From positions 1-64,000 of the forward strand of contig NZ_VDDD01000002.1 of assembly GCF_006151785.1 (NCBI RefSeq): DNA of 64,000 nt, written 5' to 3'. Origin of the DNA: Paracoccus marcusii. GTDB lineage: Bacteria; Pseudomonadota; Alphaproteobacteria; Rhodobacterales; Rhodobacteraceae. The position numbers and the translations under genes were made by a program. Each line of letters opens with the position of its first letter. Within the stretch, counting starts at the first letter, position 1. The notes beneath the pieces were generated by a model, which saw only the letters and a program-made list of their open reading frames with translations, was not told the origin of the DNA and did no database searches. Shown here one piece after another: positions 17,899 to 25,308 of the stretch.

Positions 17899-18779
17899 AG
17901 CACGCCTCCCTCGTGGCCGCCATCCTTGGTGGCGTAGCGCAGCACGGCATCCTGGCCGGGGATGTGCGGGAACCCCCGGAAGTTGGCCGTGTTGGCGAAC
18001 CTGGCGCCGCAGGTCTCGATCCGCTTATCGCAGCCCGCACGGATGGTGAAGGCATTGCCCTCGGAGATCTCGCGCACCGGCGCCTCGAGAAGGGTCAGCA
18101 CGGCGATGCCGTCCGTCACATCATGGCCGAGAACCTCGGCCCGACGCCCCGCGTTGGAGCCACTGGTCCATTCGATGGTCCCGAAGGTGAACCAGCCGGA
18201 GGCGAAGCCGCCGAGGCCCGAAGCGGTGAAGGCGCGGTCGCGTAGAAGGTCGATCACGACGCTCGTGCCCTTGAACGCCGGGTTCTCCAGATCGACGCCG
18301 CAGCGCGCATCGCCGAGCGCGGCATCGCAGGTCGCCTGGAACGTCCGCCCGATCGTCTGGCCAAGCACATGCGCGAGCGAGCGGACTTCGGCGACGAAGG
18401 CCAGCCGCCCGCGCCGGATCTGGCCGATGGCCCCGCGCCGCATCAGCACGCGCTGGTTCGTGTCGGCCCAGTTCACCCGCCAGACTTCGACCTCGGCGTT
18501 ATCCCAGCGGCCGTCGAGGATGTCGGTCTCGGTAATCCGGTCCGAGGTCAGCACGCCCTCGGCGTCCTGCGCATCGACCGAGAGGTCCGAGCCGGAACGG
18601 ACCTCGGAGGCCGTCAGCCCGCTCTCGGGCTCGAAATCCGTCCCCTCGAAGCTGAGCGTCCGATCGTGGTCGGTGAAGCCGAAACTCGTGCCGTCGGCGC
18701 GCACGATCCGCCAGCACCAGGCGAGCGTCGTCGTTCCCTCGTCGAGATGGGCCTGCAGGTCGGGGTCGAGGGACTTCAT
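17895..18779 (-). CDS. DUF2163 baseplate hub protein (GTA gp13-like)
   Basis: A 294-residue structural protein of the DUF2163/BR0599 family. The N-terminal half carries the usual FGFTDHDRTLSFEG motif. The C-terminal half has four cysteines in two pairs (CDAALGDARC and CDKRIETC). Similar cysteines in lambda gpL-type hub proteins hold an iron-sulfur cluster, so a cluster here is plausible but inferred. Start and stop overlap the neighbouring genes by 4 bp each. Confidence 0.9.
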   Translation of the reverse strand: MKSLDPDLQAHLDEGTTTLAWCWRIVRADGTSFGFTDHDRTLSFEGTDFEPESGLTASEVRSGSDLSVDAQDAEGVLTSDRITETDILDGRWDNAEVEVWRVNWADTNQRVLMRRGAIGQIRRGRLAFVAEVRSLAHVLGQTIGRTFQATCDAALGDARCGVDLENPAFKGTSVVIDLLRDRAFTASGLGGFASGWFTFGTIEWTSGSNAGRRAEVLGHDVTDGIAVLTLLEAPVREISEGNAFTIRAGCDKRIETCGARFANTANFRGFPHIPGQDAVLRYATKDGGHEGGVL

Positions 18780-19402
18780 CGGCGCAGTTCCAGAAGCGGG
18801 ATGGAGGTGATCGAGCCGAGCCGCTCGAGGTCGAGCGTCACGTCGAGCGCGTCGGTGTCGAAACGGACCGGCACGTCGAACTCGAAGCCCGCGGTGATGG
18901 CGGCGCCAGCGCCCGGCGCGGTGCTGAAGGTGACGACGCCGGTGGCGGTGTCGACCGACCAGCCGGAAGGCTGCTCGACCCCGCCGAGCGCGATGCGCGC
19001 GGTTCCGGTCACCGGCTTCGCGACGGCGCGCGTCCAGGATTGCGCACCCGAGGCGTAGCGCTTGACCAGCTGGAAGGCGGTCGTCGCGCCGTCGCCCGTG
19101 CCGATAGACTGATCGGTGGGCGACGGCGTGCCCGAAGGCAGGCAGGACTTGTGGTCACCCCAGTCCTTGAACCGGAAGCCATGCAGGCGGCCATTGCGCG
19201 CCTCGAAGAAGGCGACGACGGCGGCCAGATCGTCGGCGCGGCGGATGCCATAGGCGACATCGTAGCGGCGGCGCGAATTGGCCCAGCTGGCGTTGCGCTC
19301 CTCGTCGCCCGAGGCGAGCTCGACGATCTGCGTGCGCCGCTCCGGTCCGCCCCGCGCACCTCGGCTGATGTTGTCGGGAAACCGGACCTCGTGAAACGCC
19401 AT
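18776..19402 (-). CDS. DUF2460 distal tail protein (GTA gp12-like)
   Basis: A 208-residue protein of the DUF2460/TIGR02217 family. It begins MAFHEVRFPDNISRGA and contains the diagnostic ARNGRLHGFRFKDWGDHKS. In RcGTA the homologue forms the ring joining tail tube and baseplate. Its ATG shares a base with the tape-measure stop (TGATG). The longer open frame upstream is the tape-measure gene in another frame. Confidence 0.93.
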   Translation of the reverse strand: MAFHEVRFPDNISRGARGGPERRTQIVELASGDEERNASWANSRRRYDVAYGIRRADDLAAVVAFFEARNGRLHGFRFKDWGDHKSCLPSGTPSPTDQSIGTGDGATTAFQLVKRYASGAQSWTRAVAKPVTGTARIALGGVEQPSGWSVDTATGVVTFSTAPGAGAAITAGFEFDVPVRFDTDALDVTLDLERLGSITSIPLLELRR

Positions 19403-21819
19403 CACATGCCCCTCCGACCGAGCGACACGGCGCGGGCGATATCCGCGGCGACCTGCGTTCGCGATTGCCGGAAGCTCTCGGCGTCGCGGGCCATGATGGT
19501 CACGTTGACCCCGCCGCCCGCGCCGTAGCTCTGTGCCTCCCGCCGCGACAGCACGCGTTCCCCGCGCTGCAGGATCGCGGGCACCTCGTCGTGACGAAGC
19601 CCGGCCATGCCGCCACCATGCATCCGCGGCGCGGCGGCGAAGGCCATGGCCGGGACCATCCGCGAGGGTCCAGCCGATCCGACCATCCCGCCCGCATGCA
19701 GGACGTTGGCGAAGATGCCGCCCACCCCGGAGAAGACGCCGGAGAGCGCATTGGCGATCGGCCCGAGGATGAACCGCCGCGCCGCCAGTTGGGCGAGATC
19801 GGCCAGCAGCGACGTCACCAGATCGCGGAAGTCGAGCTTGCCGGTCTTCACGAACTGGCCCACCGCGTTCTCGGCCGACTGGAAGGCGCCGACGAGGCTC
19901 TGGCCGATGTCGCCACCGATCTCGCGGGCCTTGCTGGCGTAGTCGGAGAGCGCGGCGGTGACCGCCCGCCAGCCGGTGACGGCCGCATCGGTCGCGGGCT
20001 CCGCTACCGCAGCAGCAGCTCCGGCCGCCACACCTGCATCTGTTGCGGCGCGCCCGGCGTCGCCGAGGGACGTCTCCAGGCGCTCCGCCGCAGCGGTGGT
20101 CTCGGCCAGTGCGTCGGCGCCGTCCTCGTCGGTGCCGCGTACGGCATCGCGCAGCGCCTGCCAGCTTTCGAGGGGCGCACGGGCCCCCTCCGCCAGGTCG
20201 CGCGCCGCGCCGCGGTAAAGGTTGGCGGACTCGAGCGCCCTGTTCGCCGCCTCGGTCAGACCGAGATCGGGCGCGGAGAGCGGATTGTCCTCGAAGGCCC
20301 GATCGAAGGCCGCCTGAGCTGCCGTGGTTGCGGCAGTCGCCGCTCCCTCGAAGCGGTTCTCGATCTCGCCGAGGTCGAGGTCCGGAACCAGCGATATGCG
20401 CCGCTCCGACCCGAGCGCTTCGAGCCCCTGGTTGATGCCGCCGATAAAGCCGTTGATCCGCGAGACCACCCCGTTCAGCATCGCCTCGACGCCATCGACC
20501 AGGCTGTTGGCCGCCTGGAACGCGAGATCGCCGATGGCGGCGGGCAGCAGGCCCCAGATCGCCTTGATCGCCTCGTAGGCGCCTTCGAAGGTGTTCGCGG
20601 CCGTGTTGCCGAAGCCCACCACGCTCTCGATGGCGCTCTGCATGCCCGATGCGGCATCCGCCTTCAGGTCGAAGAACATCGCCGTGGCGGCCGCGCCCGC
20701 CGCCGCCGCGCCCATACTGATGCGTTCCCAGACCTCGACCGCGAGGTCCTTCAGGAGCGACATCGCTTCTCCGAAACCGCCGGCGCCGGAGACGAGCCGG
20801 GTGAACTGGTAGACGAGCTCGCCCGCGCCGACGATCAGCGCGCCGATGCCGGTGCGGATCAGCGCCCCGCGCAGGACAACGAGCGCCGTGGCGAGGCCCC
20901 GGACCGAGAGCGCCGCAGCCGCCATGCCGGCGACCCAACGTCCCGCGAGGAACGCCGCGAAGGTGGCGGCATAGGTGGTCAGGCGGCCGATGTTGTCCAA
21001 GAGACCGCGGATCGCGATGCCGAGCGGCCCGGTGCGGCTGGCCACCGCCGCCATGGCATCGGCGACGGCTTCCAGCGCAGGTGCCGCTGCGACCGCCAAC
21101 TGGTTCGAGAGCCCGCGCCAGACCAACCCGAGCCGCGAGATGGCGTCGTTCGTCCGCTCGATCTGGTCGGCGTCCTGCTCGGAGACGACAACCCCGAAGG
21201 CGAGGACGTCCTCTGTCGCCTGGCGCAGCGTCGCGGTGTCGATCCGGCTCATCGCGATGGAGCCTTCCTCGCCGAAGAGCTGGCCCGCGACCGCCGCGCG
21301 CTCGGCGGCAGGCACGAAGCTCTCGATCGCCGCGTTGATCGCGCCCACGCGCTGGTCCAGCGGCAAGGCGATCAGCTCATTTGCTGAAAGCCCCAGCCGG
21401 TCGAGCGCGTCGGCAGCAGGGCCGGTCCCGGCGGCCGCCTGACTGAGACGGCGCGTCAGATCCTTGGTGGCCTGCTCGATGCCGGACATGGAGACGCCCG
21501 CCAGATCGCCCGCGCGCTCCAGCGTCTGGATCGAGGCGACGGTGGTGCCGAGCGACTGCGCCAGCTTCGCCTGCGCATCGACCGTCTGCAGGCTGGACCG
21601 GATCATCGCCACGCCAGCAGCGGCTGCGGCGGCCACGGCAGCGGCAGCCGCGACCCGCACCCGCCGCGAGAAGGCCGCGAGCCGGGCGTTCGCGGCTTCC
21701 ATCTCCCGGCTCAGCCGTCCGAAGCCGCGCGACCCGGCCTCGCCCACGCCTTCGAGTTCGGCGCGCACCTGCCGTCCGCCCACGGCCGCGAGGCGGACGC
21801 TGACCCTCTTCTCAGCCAT
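19402..21819 (-). CDS. Tail tape measure protein
   Basis: An 805-residue protein, rich in Ala and helix. An early hydrophobic run (AAAAAVAAAAAAGVAMI) and several central membrane-like segments lead to a C-terminal part with Gly/Met/His (MHGGGMAGLRHDEVPAILQ), typical of lambda-type tape measures. It sets tail length and is ejected ahead of DNA. It lies directly after the tail-chaperone genes, whose extended frame overlaps its start by 8 bp. Confidence 0.9.
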   Translation of the reverse strand: MAEKRVSVRLAAVGGRQVRAELEGVGEAGSRGFGRLSREMEAANARLAAFSRRVRVAAAAAVAAAAAAGVAMIRSSLQTVDAQAKLAQSLGTTVASIQTLERAGDLAGVSMSGIEQATKDLTRRLSQAAAGTGPAADALDRLGLSANELIALPLDQRVGAINAAIESFVPAAERAAVAGQLFGEEGSIAMSRIDTATLRQATEDVLAFGVVVSEQDADQIERTNDAISRLGLVWRGLSNQLAVAAAPALEAVADAMAAVASRTGPLGIAIRGLLDNIGRLTTYAATFAAFLAGRWVAGMAAAALSVRGLATALVVLRGALIRTGIGALIVGAGELVYQFTRLVSGAGGFGEAMSLLKDLAVEVWERISMGAAAAGAAATAMFFDLKADAASGMQSAIESVVGFGNTAANTFEGAYEAIKAIWGLLPAAIGDLAFQAANSLVDGVEAMLNGVVSRINGFIGGINQGLEALGSERRISLVPDLDLGEIENRFEGAATAATTAAQAAFDRAFEDNPLSAPDLGLTEAANRALESANLYRGAARDLAEGARAPLESWQALRDAVRGTDEDGADALAETTAAAERLETSLGDAGRAATDAGVAAGAAAAVAEPATDAAVTGWRAVTAALSDYASKAREIGGDIGQSLVGAFQSAENAVGQFVKTGKLDFRDLVTSLLADLAQLAARRFILGPIANALSGVFSGVGGIFANVLHAGGMVGSAGPSRMVPAMAFAAAPRMHGGGMAGLRHDEVPAILQRGERVLSRREAQSYGAGGGVNVTIMARDAESFRQSRTQVAADIARAVSLGRRGM

Positions 21820-22476
21820 GGGAATGATCCATCTTTTCGTTGAGCTTGGCCACCATCACCGCTTCGATGACGGGCAAGAGTTCACCCGCAGCAGCGGGCG
21901 GGACGCCGAGCGCATTTCCCAGAGCGAGGGCCGCGGACAGGTCCCAGCCGACCACCGCGCCGGGCAGCACGCGCAACTGACCGCCGAGGCGGCCGACGAG
22001 ATCCCAGACCTGCCAGCCCTCATGGGTAAGCGGCCGGTTCAGGCGCGTCGGGCAGTCTTCGCACGCTTGCGCGCAGGCTTCGCAGTAGCGCTCGCCCCCG
22101 CCGAAGGACCACTCGGCGAGAGCGCGGAGGCGTTTTTTTCCTGTTCCAGCAGCAGGCCTTTGGACACGTAGGTCAATTGGAAGGCCTCGAAGATCGGCCA
22201 GACGTCGAGCAGCGTGTCGATGGCCTCGGGGGTGGGATCGATCGGGTTGCCGTCGGCATCGCCGATGCCCTCCCAGCCGAGCACAGCCCGTCGCGCCAGC
22301 GCCTTGGCGAAGGCGACGGCGCGCTCCTCGTCGGAAGCCTCCTCGGGCACCGCCTCGACGGCGGGGTCGCTGCGCGTCGCGACCATCAGGGCGGTCGTCA
22401 GCGGGCGCAGTTGCACCCGGACGCCGGGGGCGAGGTCATGCCAGCGCGGCGCGTTGGTCAGGTCGAGCGTCAGCAT
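21812..22476 (-). CDS. Tail assembly chaperone GT fusion made by -1 frameshift
   Basis: Translation starts at 22476 and reads 115 codons to the heptamer A AAA AAC (22132-22138). A -1 slip there lets it continue for 106 codons to a stop at 21812-21814, giving 221 residues. The extension has no ATG, GTG or TTG between the slip site and its conserved core. It carries a four-Cys knuckle (CEACAQACEDC) and then THEGWQVWDLVGRLGGQL. This mirrors lambda G/GT and sits in the expected place before the tape measure. The frameshift is inferred, not shown. Confidence 0.65.
22039..22476 (-). CDS. Tail assembly chaperone, unshifted product (G-like)
   Basis: A 145-residue protein that starts MLTLDLTNAPRW and ends in a basic, Ala-rich tail (AKPARKRAKTARRA) after the slippery site. 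The ATG at 22476 overlaps the tail-tube stop (TGATG). The low-complexity tail after the slip site, compared with the well-structured -1 extension, suggests the first 115 residues are the functional shared part. It would coat the tape measure during tail assembly. Confidence 0.8.
   Translation of the reverse strand: MLTLDLTNAPRWHDLAPGVRVQLRPLTTALMVATRSDPAVEAVPEEASDEERAVAFAKALARRAVLGWEGIGDADGNPIDPTPEAIDTLLDVWPIFEAFQLTYVSKGLLLEQEKNASALSPSGPSAGASATAKPARKRAKTARRA
22132..22138 (-). promoter_or_regulatory. Probable -1 ribosomal frameshift site A AAA AAC
   Basis: On the coding strand the codons GAA AAA AAC contain seven A residues followed by C. They are aligned in the zero frame as X XXY YYZ, so both tRNAs can re-pair one base back. 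The -1 frame then stays open for 106 codons. RNA polymerase slippage on the A-run is an alternative mechanism. Confidence 0.65.
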
Positions 22477-23417
22477 CAATACGTCTCCACGTCATTCACG
22501 AGGGTGGCGGTGCACATCCGGCCGACGACGCTGTCGCGCGCGGCCTGCCAGTCGAATGTCGCCTGGACGCCCTGCGGCCCGGAAATCTCGATCCGTGGAC
22601 GCGGCAGGTAGACGGCGTGCACGGTGAAGGAGAAGCTTTCGCCTGAAGGCAGGACGTAGGCGAATTCCATCTCGCAGGCCTCGCCGTTGATCGCCTGCGT
22701 CACCAGCGTCTGGTCGGCGAAGCGCACCTCGATCCGGCCCGTCAGCGCGGCAATGGATGGATCCGCGCCATCGATGCGGCCGTCCGAGCGGATGGTCTCG
22801 ATCCGGTCGAGGTTGTTGGCGTAGGTGATCTCGGCCGAGACCACATTGCCGAGGGCGGTGCCGTTCCGGGTGATCGCCCCGTTGAAATGGCCGAAGCGCT
22901 TCAACTCCAGTGCGGCGGGCGTTCCGGCACTGGTCGTGGTGCCGACCGTCTCGCCCTGCGCCACCAGCCGCGCGGTCGCGGTGAGCAGGCCCGAGCGCTG
23001 CATCTGCCAGGTGATCTGGTCGAGCACGCAGCCCGAGTACATCGCATAGCGGGGCACCTCGGGCATGCCGGTCTCGATCGACATCGAGGGCAACGTCCAG
23101 GACCCCGACTGAAATTCGTGGCTGTACGGGGCCTCCGCGCCCGTGGTCGTGGGCGCGCCGAAGGCTGCCTTCAGCCAGAAGCCGAACGCCTCGGCGTCCA
23201 GCGGCACGACGACGTCGCCGTCGGCCGTCACGGCGTCCTTGATCGGCGCTAGCGGATCGCGGCCGTAGCCGAGAAGCTCCGAATTCAGCAGCGGCTGCTC
23301 CGCGCCGAGCGACGTGCTGGCGAAGGGCATGCGGGTGAAGCCGCTGACGGGCGGCGTTCCATAGGTCGTCTCGAACGCAAGCGCCATCAGCGCTCGCGCC
23401 CCTTGGGCTCGTGCCAT
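22476..23417 (-). CDS. Phage tail tube (major tail) protein
   Basis: A 313-residue beta-rich protein that begins MARAQGARALMALAFETTYGTPP, as in many rhodobacterial tail tube proteins, and ends with the chaperone gene overlapping its stop codon. Its size and its place before the G/GT chaperone and tape measure support the call. It would form the tube through which DNA leaves the capsid. Confidence 0.85.
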   Translation of the reverse strand: MARAQGARALMALAFETTYGTPPVSGFTRMPFASTSLGAEQPLLNSELLGYGRDPLAPIKDAVTADGDVVVPLDAEAFGFWLKAAFGAPTTTGAEAPYSHEFQSGSWTLPSMSIETGMPEVPRYAMYSGCVLDQITWQMQRSGLLTATARLVAQGETVGTTTSAGTPAALELKRFGHFNGAITRNGTALGNVVSAEITYANNLDRIETIRSDGRIDGADPSIAALTGRIEVRFADQTLVTQAINGEACEMEFAYVLPSGESFSFTVHAVYLPRPRIEISGPQGVQATFDWQAARDSVVGRMCTATLVNDVETY

Positions 23418-23441
23418 GTTCGTCTCCTGTGGTCGGTTGGG

Positions 23442-23858
23442 TCAGGCCAGCGGGTCGGCCGTGGAATAGTGCAGCACGACCGGGATAACGGCGGCCTTCA
23501 GACTCGCCGCGCCCTCGACCGGCAGATCGACCGGGCGCGGGGCTTCGGCCTCGACCCAGTCGCAGAACCCGCCCAGCGTCCGGTCGGCGGCGAGCGCTGC
23601 GCCGATGCTGGCGGTCAGCGTGTCAAAGGCGGCGTCGCGATCGGCACCCTGAACGACCGCCTCGATCTCGGCTCGGTGCTGGTAGTGATAGCGCAGCGGC
23701 GACAGCGTGACTTCGGGCGCACCTGGTTCGCCATCGCGCAGGATCATCAGGCCCTCGACCGGCATGCGCTCGGGCAGCACGTCCCCGCGCAGAGCGGTGG
23801 CGGGCAGCGCCGAGAGCCGCGCGTGCAGCGCGACGAGGATGGTTTCGCGAGGTGTCAT
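23442..23858 (-). CDS. Tail terminator/completion protein
   Basis: A 138-residue protein starting MTPRETILVALHARLSALP, in the position of tail terminator (lambda gpU-like) proteins just before the tail tube gene. Homologous phage proteins are often mislabelled in databases. Its ATG overlaps the merR stop codon by four bases (CCATGA), and I see no Shine-Dalgarno sequence of its own. Its translation may therefore depend on ribosomes finishing merR. Confidence 0.75.
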   Translation of the reverse strand: MTPRETILVALHARLSALPATALRGDVLPERMPVEGLMILRDGEPGAPEVTLSPLRYHYQHRAEIEAVVQGADRDAAFDTLTASIGAALAADRTLGGFCDWVEAEAPRPVDLPVEGAASLKAAVIPVVLHYSTADPLA

Positions 23859-24280
23859 GGGTCGGCCGAGTTGGAAATCGCGTCGAGCACCGGACAATCG
23901 GGGACTTCGGCGCCCGAACACCTGGATGCAGTTGTAGCGAGGACGGATTCGATACGCCGAAGATCCGCGATCCTCGCGCGGACATCGGCAAGGTGCCGCT
24001 CCGTCCGTTCCTTGACCTCGGCGCAGGTCGGCGCGGCGCCGTCGCCGAGCCCCATCAGCCCGCGGATGTCCTCCATCGAGAACCCGAGTTCGCGGGCGCG
24101 CAGGATGAAGCGGAGGCGTGTGGCGTGTGCGGCGGAATAGACCCGGTAGCCGGCGTCCGTGCGGGGCGGGTCGGGCAGCAGGCCGGTCTTCTCGTAATAG
24201 CGGATCGTCTCGATGTTGCAGCCGGTCGCCCGGGCCAGGTCGCCGCGTGTGAAGCCGCTCTCGCGCTCGTGATCGGTCAT
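23855..24280 (-). CDS. merR: MerR mercury-responsive regulator
   Basis: A 141-residue MerR protein. The winged helix spans about residues 10-75 (FTRGDLARATGCNIETIRYY). The Hg(II) site cysteines are in APTCAEV and, near the end, in SRCSGAEVPDCPVL, the C-x7-CP pattern of mercury MerRs. It is divergent from merT across a MerR-type operator. It runs in the phage late direction, and its stop overlaps the start of the tail terminator gene. Confidence 0.93.
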   Translation of the reverse strand: MTDHERESGFTRGDLARATGCNIETIRYYEKTGLLPDPPRTDAGYRVYSAAHATRLRFILRARELGFSMEDIRGLMGLGDGAAPTCAEVKERTERHLADVRARIADLRRIESVLATTASRCSGAEVPDCPVLDAISNSADP

Positions 24281-24294
24281 GGGCAAGTTTCCTC

Positions 24295-24325
24295 TTGAGC
24301 CTGTAGTTGCTACAGACCCTACACC
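24295..24325 (+). promoter_or_regulatory. MerR-type operator/promoter of merTPFA
   Basis: The -35 TTGAGC (24295-24300) and the -10 TACACC (24320-24325) are 19 bp apart. The spacer begins with the perfect dyad CTGTAG-TTG-CTACAG (24301-24315). The over-long spacer with a centred dyad is the mercury-switch design, repressed without Hg(II) and activated with it. Confidence 0.82.
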
Positions 24326-24356
24326 CATCGTCAATCACAGACGAGAGGTGCGCGAC

Positions 24357-24746
24357 ATGGCGCTGACAGACGACAGAACGGACAGCACGGGCGCGGATCG
24401 CCCCGCCCGAAAGGGCTGGCTCGCGGCGGGCGGTGTGGTGGGCGCCTTTCTCGCCTCGGCCTGCTGCATCGGGCCGCTGGTGCTTCTGACTCTCGGCATC
24501 TCGGGCGCCTGGATCGGCAACCTGACGGCTCTGGAGCCTTACAAGCCGATCTTCGCCGTGATCGCGCTCGGCTTCATCGCGGCGGGTTTCTGGCAGGTCT
24601 ATTTCCGCAAGCCAACCGTCTGCGAACCCGGTTCCTACTGCGCAAGGCCAGCATCGGCGCGCATCACCAAGTCGGCTCTCTGGGCCTCCCTGATCCTCGT
24701 TCTCGCAGCCCTCACCATCGACTGGTGGGCCCCGCTTCTCTACTGA
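24357..24746 (+). CDS. merT: MerT mercuric ion inner-membrane transporter
   Basis: A 129-residue protein with three membrane helices. The first holds the vicinal cysteine pair SACCIGP that takes Hg(II) from MerP. A second pair (VCEPGSYC) lies in the loop after TM2, facing the cytoplasm. A longer reading from 24279 would cover the promoter, so the ATG at 24357, preceded by GAGAGG, is used. It is first in merT-merP-merF-merA. Confidence 0.94.
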   Translation: MALTDDRTDSTGADRPARKGWLAAGGVVGAFLASACCIGPLVLLTLGISGAWIGNLTALEPYKPIFAVIALGFIAAGFWQVYFRKPTVCEPGSYCARPASARITKSALWASLILVLAALTIDWWAPLLY

Positions 24747-24764
24747 CCCCGAAAGGACATCCAC

Positions 24765-25070
24765 ATGAAGAAGATCCTTGCACTCGCCTTGTTCGGCCTG
24801 ACCGCCGTTGTGCCGATCACCGCCATCCCTGTTGCCGCGCAGACCGTCGCCGCCGAGCAGACCGTCACCTTCGCGGTGGACAACATGACCTGCGCGCTCT
24901 GCCCAGTCACCGTGAAGCGTGCGATGGAGGGCGTCGCGGGCGTGCGCGCCGTCGAGATCGACTTCGATGCCCGCACCGCCACGGTGATCTTCGACACCGC
25001 CGCGACGAGCGCCGACGCCATCGCGACCGCGTCGGCCAATGCAGGCTACCCGGCGCGTGTCGCGGGCTGA
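24765..25070 (+). CDS. merP: MerP periplasmic mercury-binding protein
   Basis: A 101-residue protein with a signal peptide (cleavage probably after VAA, near residue 25) and one heavy-metal-associated domain with MTCALCPVTVK. It binds Hg(II) in the periplasm and passes it to MerT. AAAGGA precedes the start codon. It lies 18 bp after merT. Confidence 0.94.
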   Translation: MKKILALALFGLTAVVPITAIPVAAQTVAAEQTVTFAVDNMTCALCPVTVKRAMEGVAGVRAVEIDFDARTATVIFDTAATSADAIATASANAGYPARVAG

Positions 25071-25074
25071 CGAG

Positions 25075-25308
25075 ATGACCGAGCAGTCCGACCGCAAGCT
25101 GATCGCGACAGGGATCGTCGGCACCGTCATCGCGGCGCTCTGCTGCTTCACTCCGGTGCTGGTGGTGCTTCTGGGTGCCGTGGGCCTGTCGGCCTGGCTG
25201 GGTTGGCTCGACTACGTTCTGCTGCCCGCGCTCGCCTTTTTCGTCGCGCTGACCGTGTACGCGGTCTGGAGACGGCAGCGGCGCCAGACCACTCGAACGG
25301 ATGGATGA
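25075..25308 (+). CDS. merF: MerF mercury transporter
   Basis: A 77-residue protein with two membrane helices and a vicinal Cys pair in the first (AALCCFTPVLV). MerF is an alternative Hg(II) importer to MerT. The start at 25075 lies four bases after the merP stop. Its end overlaps merA by 8 bp. Confidence 0.92.
   Translation: MTEQSDRKLIATGIVGTVIAALCCFTPVLVVLLGAVGLSAWLGWLDYVLLPALAFFVALTVYAVWRRQRRQTTRTDG

Noticed and set aside
13453-17937. Two long plus-strand frames across the baseplate genes
   Set aside because: They are antisense to the gp15-like and NlpC/P60 genes and encode low-complexity Arg/Gly/Ala/His sequence.
19465-21387. 640-codon open frame on the plus strand
   Set aside because: It mirrors the tape-measure gene and has no recognisable domain or ribosome site.
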